Shown: one piece after another, positions 5,155-7,255 of the stretch
Layout: every line of letters starts with the position of its first letter
Numbering within the stretch: the first letter of the stretch is position 1
Source of the DNA: Deltaproteobacteria bacterium
GTDB lineage: Bacteria; Myxococcota_A; Polyangia; HGW-17
Reading direction: 5' to 3'
NCBI GenBank assembly: GCA_003249585.1
Contig: QKIM01000534.1
Coordinates: forward strand, 1-7,255
DNA length: 7,255 nt
Notes under the pieces: generated by a model
The model's database searches: none
Seen by the model: the letters and a program-made list of their open reading frames with translations, nothing else
What the model was told of the DNA's origin: nothing
Program-made: the position numbers and the translations under genes

Positions 5155-6861
5155 ATGCGAAATATCATCCTGCACCTCCTGGTGCTCACCGTTCTTCTGG
5201 CCTGTGATCCTCTCGAGAACGGGGAGACCATCGAAGGCACCAACAACACGGATAACACAGGCAACGTCAGCAACACAGGCAACACAGGCAACGTCAACAA
5301 CACAGACAACACAGGCAACGTCAACAACCAGACCGTGGATCCCGCCTGGTTTGAACCGGATCCGGAAGGGAGGGTGACCGAGGGCAATCTGCTGGGCTTC
5401 ACCCCTTCCATGCTGGTGATCACCTCGCCCTCCCTCGCGGAGAACTGGGAAACCTACGCCGCCATCCGGACCATTCTCGGCAGGCCGACGGCGGTGGTCA
5501 CCATGGAGGAGATCTCCCAGAGGACCGAGGGCCGCGATGACGCCGAACGACTGCGCAACTACCTGAAGGAGGCGGTGGACGCCCGCGGCATCTCCTTCGC
5601 CCTCCTGGGAGGTGACCGGGAGCACGTCCCCTTCAGGCGCGTGGAGAATGCCATCTTCCTGGACACCGAGTACACCTCCCACGCTCCCAGTCAGTCGTAC
5701 TTCAGCAACCTGGAGGCTGACTTCGACTCCGACGGTGACGGCGTCTTCGGAGAATACGAAGACCTCTCCCTCGAGACGCTGCGAGCCGCCACCCTCCCGG
5801 TCGGTCGTGTTCCCTCTGGGACCACTCAGGAGGTCGCCGACTATGGCGACAAGGTCATCCGCTATATCACGGGGTTCGGCTCCCGTCAGACCCACACCCT
5901 CCTGCTCTCGGACATCGCGACATCACTCCCCCTCATCGGTGACGTGGACGGCGCGGAGGGGGTCGAGATTACCTATGATGCGCTCTTCTCCCTGCCCTTC
6001 ACCTCCAGAACGAAGAAGCACTATGCGACCCAATATGCCTGCGACAGCTACGGTGCCACCATGGCTGACCCGGGGGTCATCGGGCAGAGCATGGAGGAGG
6101 GCTACGCCATGGTGTTCCACAATGGACATGGTTCCCACGGCTGGCTCACCGACATCCTGAGCAGCGCCTTCGTGGAGAATCTCACCAACCAGGTCCCCTC
6201 GATCCTGGTCAGTTGCGCCTGTCTGGCCGGCAACTTCGCGGACGTGGCCGATTCCTCCCTGGCCGAAGAATGGGAGGAGCAGGAGCCCGACGAGGACAGC
6301 GCCGGCGAGAAATTCATCAATGGTCCCTTTGGCGGGGTCGCCTACGTCGGCAACACCGCCACGGGGCTGGGCGCCTTTGGTGGAAGCCAGTTCATCCACG
6401 CGCTGTATGACGGCTTCTTCACCTTCGGGCTGGACACCATCGGCGAAGCCTTCAACTTCGGACGAAGTCACATGCGGGAGGCCGACTGGTCCATTCCCGT
6501 CCTCCCCATGGAGATGACCGACGACTCTGAGTGGTGGACCCAACACGCCGTCATTCTCCTGGGAGATCCCTCCCTGGAGATCCACCGGGACCGCCTGGAG
6601 CCCCTCTTCATTGCAGCCCCAAAGAGCTATGGTCCAGGGTATGGGGAGGTCATGGTGACCGTCACCGACAGCACCGGAGCCCCCGTGGAGGGTGCCACGG
6701 TCGAGCTCTTCAAGGTGGGCGATTTCTACCTGACCGCCATCACGGGATCCGACGGAGCCGCCAGGTTCACCTTCATCCCCAATGGACCTGAGCCTCTGCA
6801 CGTGGGTGCGCGGATCCTCACTCACCTCCCCGCCTACGCTCGGATCGAGCCGGCCACCTAA
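5155..6861 (+). CDS. Lipid-anchored gingipain-like cysteine peptidase (C25 family)
   Basis: This 568-aa protein is probably exported and lipid-anchored: the signal peptide ends in lipobox LLAC with Cys17. A low-complexity Asn/Thr/Gly/Val linker (about 30-60) follows. The C25 domain starts near residue 86 (MLVITSPSLAENW) and includes LLGGDREHVPFR (150-161), an EF-hand-like calcium loop DSDGDGVFGEYE (191-202), the catalytic-His motif NGHGSHGW with probable His325, and SCACLAGNF with probable nucleophile Cys356, matching ACVNGDF of gingipains. GPFGGVAYVGNTATG (390-404) and ILLGDPSLEI (467-476) are also typical of the family. An Ig-like or carboxypeptidase-regulatory-like beta domain follows (about 485-543). 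No type IX secretion sorting domain is visible, so a Sec/lipoprotein route is likely. Asp at +2 would signal inner-membrane retention in E. coli, but the rule may not hold here. Substrate unknown. Its stop is 13 bp from the convergent TPR/SEC-C gene. Confidence 0.87.
   Translation: MRNIILHLLVLTVLLACDPLENGETIEGTNNTDNTGNVSNTGNTGNVNNTDNTGNVNNQTVDPAWFEPDPEGRVTEGNLLGFTPSMLVITSPSLAENWETYAAIRTILGRPTAVVTMEEISQRTEGRDDAERLRNYLKEAVDARGISFALLGGDREHVPFRRVENAIFLDTEYTSHAPSQSYFSNLEADFDSDGDGVFGEYEDLSLETLRAATLPVGRVPSGTTQEVADYGDKVIRYITGFGSRQTHTLLLSDIATSLPLIGDVDGAEGVEITYDALFSLPFTSRTKKHYATQYACDSYGATMADPGVIGQSMEEGYAMVFHNGHGSHGWLTDILSSAFVENLTNQVPSILVSCACLAGNFADVADSSLAEEWEEQEPDEDSAGEKFINGPFGGVAYVGNTATGLGAFGGSQFIHALYDGFFTFGLDTIGEAFNFGRSHMREADWSIPVLPMEMTDDSEWWTQHAVILLGDPSLEIHRDRLEPLFIAAPKSYGPGYGEVMVTVTDSTGAPVEGATVELFKVGDFYLTAITGSDGAARFTFIPNGPEPLHVGARILTHLPAYARIEPAT
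5245..5325 (+). repeat. Three tandem 27-bp in-frame repeats in the lipoprotein linker
   Basis: Three units begin at 5245, 5272 and 5299 and encode NTDNTGNVS, NTGNTGNVN and NTDNTGNVN. Units 2 and 3 differ by one base, and unit 1 by a few. Because the period is a multiple of three, copy-number changes would alter tether length without shifting the frame. The units form the spacer between the acylated Cys and the peptidase domain. Confidence 0.85.
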
Positions 6862-6874
6862 AGCGCTCCGTATT

Positions 6875-7255
6875 TTAGTAAATATTCTTTTTCATACAAC
6901 ATTTTTTAAATTTCTTGCCACTGCCGCAGGGACATCTGTCGTTGGCTCCGAACTTCTGATGCATGAGAAAGTCCGGCTCCAGTTGTCCATCGCGGATTCC
7001 CAGATTCCTGAGCAGGGTATTGTACAGTCCCGAGATGGACTCGCCCACCTTGCGACGATCCTGCCGTTCGAAGATATAGTAGCTCCACCCGTTCAGGTGC
7101 AGTCGAAGCATCCCAAGGATGGAGTGGGCCTCGGCGAAGCGCCCCATCTCGTAGAGGATCATTGCCATGAAATAGGGTGCTTCGATGTTGGTCGCGTCGA
7201 TGGTCATGGTCTGGGAGAAGTGCTCCAGCGCCTGACCATACCGGCTGATGATCTG
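6875..7255 (-). CDS. TPR protein with C-terminal SEC-C zinc motif (5' end outside window)
   Basis: The reading frame is open to the right edge, giving 126 visible residues; the Met at 7207 is probably internal because the upstream frame (RYGQALEHFSQ) continues a TPR helix. About two TPR-like repeats are seen: RYGQALEHFSQTMTIDATN, then APYFMAMILYEMGRFAEAHSIL. A helical linker leads to the SEC-C motif CPCGSGKKFKKCC (6896-6934), the CxC-x8-CC zinc-binding form found at the C-terminus of SecA and in many unrelated proteins. In SecA it helps bind SecB and ribosomes; in other proteins it is an interaction or metal-binding module. The last residues are KKNIY. No membrane segment or signal is visible in this part, so a cytoplasmic location is likely. 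The specific role cannot be told from this fragment. Confidence 0.8.
   Translation of the reverse strand, partial: QIISRYGQALEHFSQTMTIDATNIEAPYFMAMILYEMGRFAEAHSILGMLRLHLNGWSYYIFERQDRRKVGESISGLYNTLLRNLGIRDGQLEPDFLMHQKFGANDRCPCGSGKKFKKCCMKKNIY

Noticed and set aside
5245..5325. CRISPR-like array
   Set aside because: The 27-bp units are directly tandem with no spacers and are in frame inside a protein linker.
5923..6825. 300-aa minus-strand frame opposite the C25 peptidase, and a similar one at 5131-5895
   Set aside because: Both are antisense to a protein with lipobox, catalytic His/Cys motifs and EF-hand loop; their composition is that of shadow frames.
6871..6894. Possible terminator between the convergent peptidase and SEC-C genes
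   Set aside because: TATTT/AAATA with a 4-nt loop followed by TTCTTTTTC is a 5-bp AT-only stem within SEC-C coding sequence, too weak to call.

Overview
The window looks like a chromosomal segment of a GC-rich Gram-negative bacterium. The signs are a cytoplasmic-membrane FtsEX complex with a periplasmic EnvC-type partner, two lipobox signal peptides, and a Cys-anchored gingipain-like (C25) protein. Its Asn/Thr/Gly linker after the lipobox and its EF-hand loop recall proteins of the former Deltaproteobacteria (Myxococcota/Bradymonadota/Desulfobacterota). That placement is an impression, not a computed result. I found no RNA genes, insertion sequences, CRISPR array or phage genes.

Layout, left to right. 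(1) Minus strand, 1-1427: a four-domain ribosomal-protein-S1-like RNA-binding protein, followed after 16 bp by the N-terminal part of a cobalamin-binding, probably radical-SAM, protein that runs off the left edge. (2) Plus strand, 1626-4484: a tight operon, ftsE (ABC ATPase), ftsX (4-bp ATGA overlap), an envC-like coiled-coil protein with a degenerate LytM domain (3-bp gap), and a 71-aa lipoprotein (4-bp gap, strong ribosome binding site on the envC stop codon). (3) Minus strand, 4521-5048: a divergent macro-domain-like protein, convergent with the lipoprotein. (4) Plus strand, 5155-6861: a 568-aa lipid-anchored C25 peptidase, divergent from the macro gene. (5) Minus strand, 6875-7255: the C-terminal part of a TPR protein ending in a SEC-C zinc motif, convergent with the peptidase and cut by the right edge.

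The one clear functional unit is the ftsE-ftsX-envC-lipoprotein operon. By analogy with the characterised FtsEX-EnvC system, ATP hydrolysis by FtsE on the inside would drive FtsX to move the coiled coil of the EnvC-like protein, exposing its non-catalytic LytM domain to activate a peptidoglycan amidase encoded elsewhere. The small lipoprotein is the least explained member and the best candidate for something new. It could be an outer-membrane-facing accessory of this complex.

The two divergent intergenic regions (1428-1625 and 5049-5154) hold the visible regulatory signals. These are a good sigma70-like promoter almost abutting the ftsE start, a 10-mer (AAAAGGTCAA on the plus strand) upstream of both minus-strand genes that gives each a TTGACC -35-like box, and a near-perfect palindrome between the candidate promoter elements of the macro gene.
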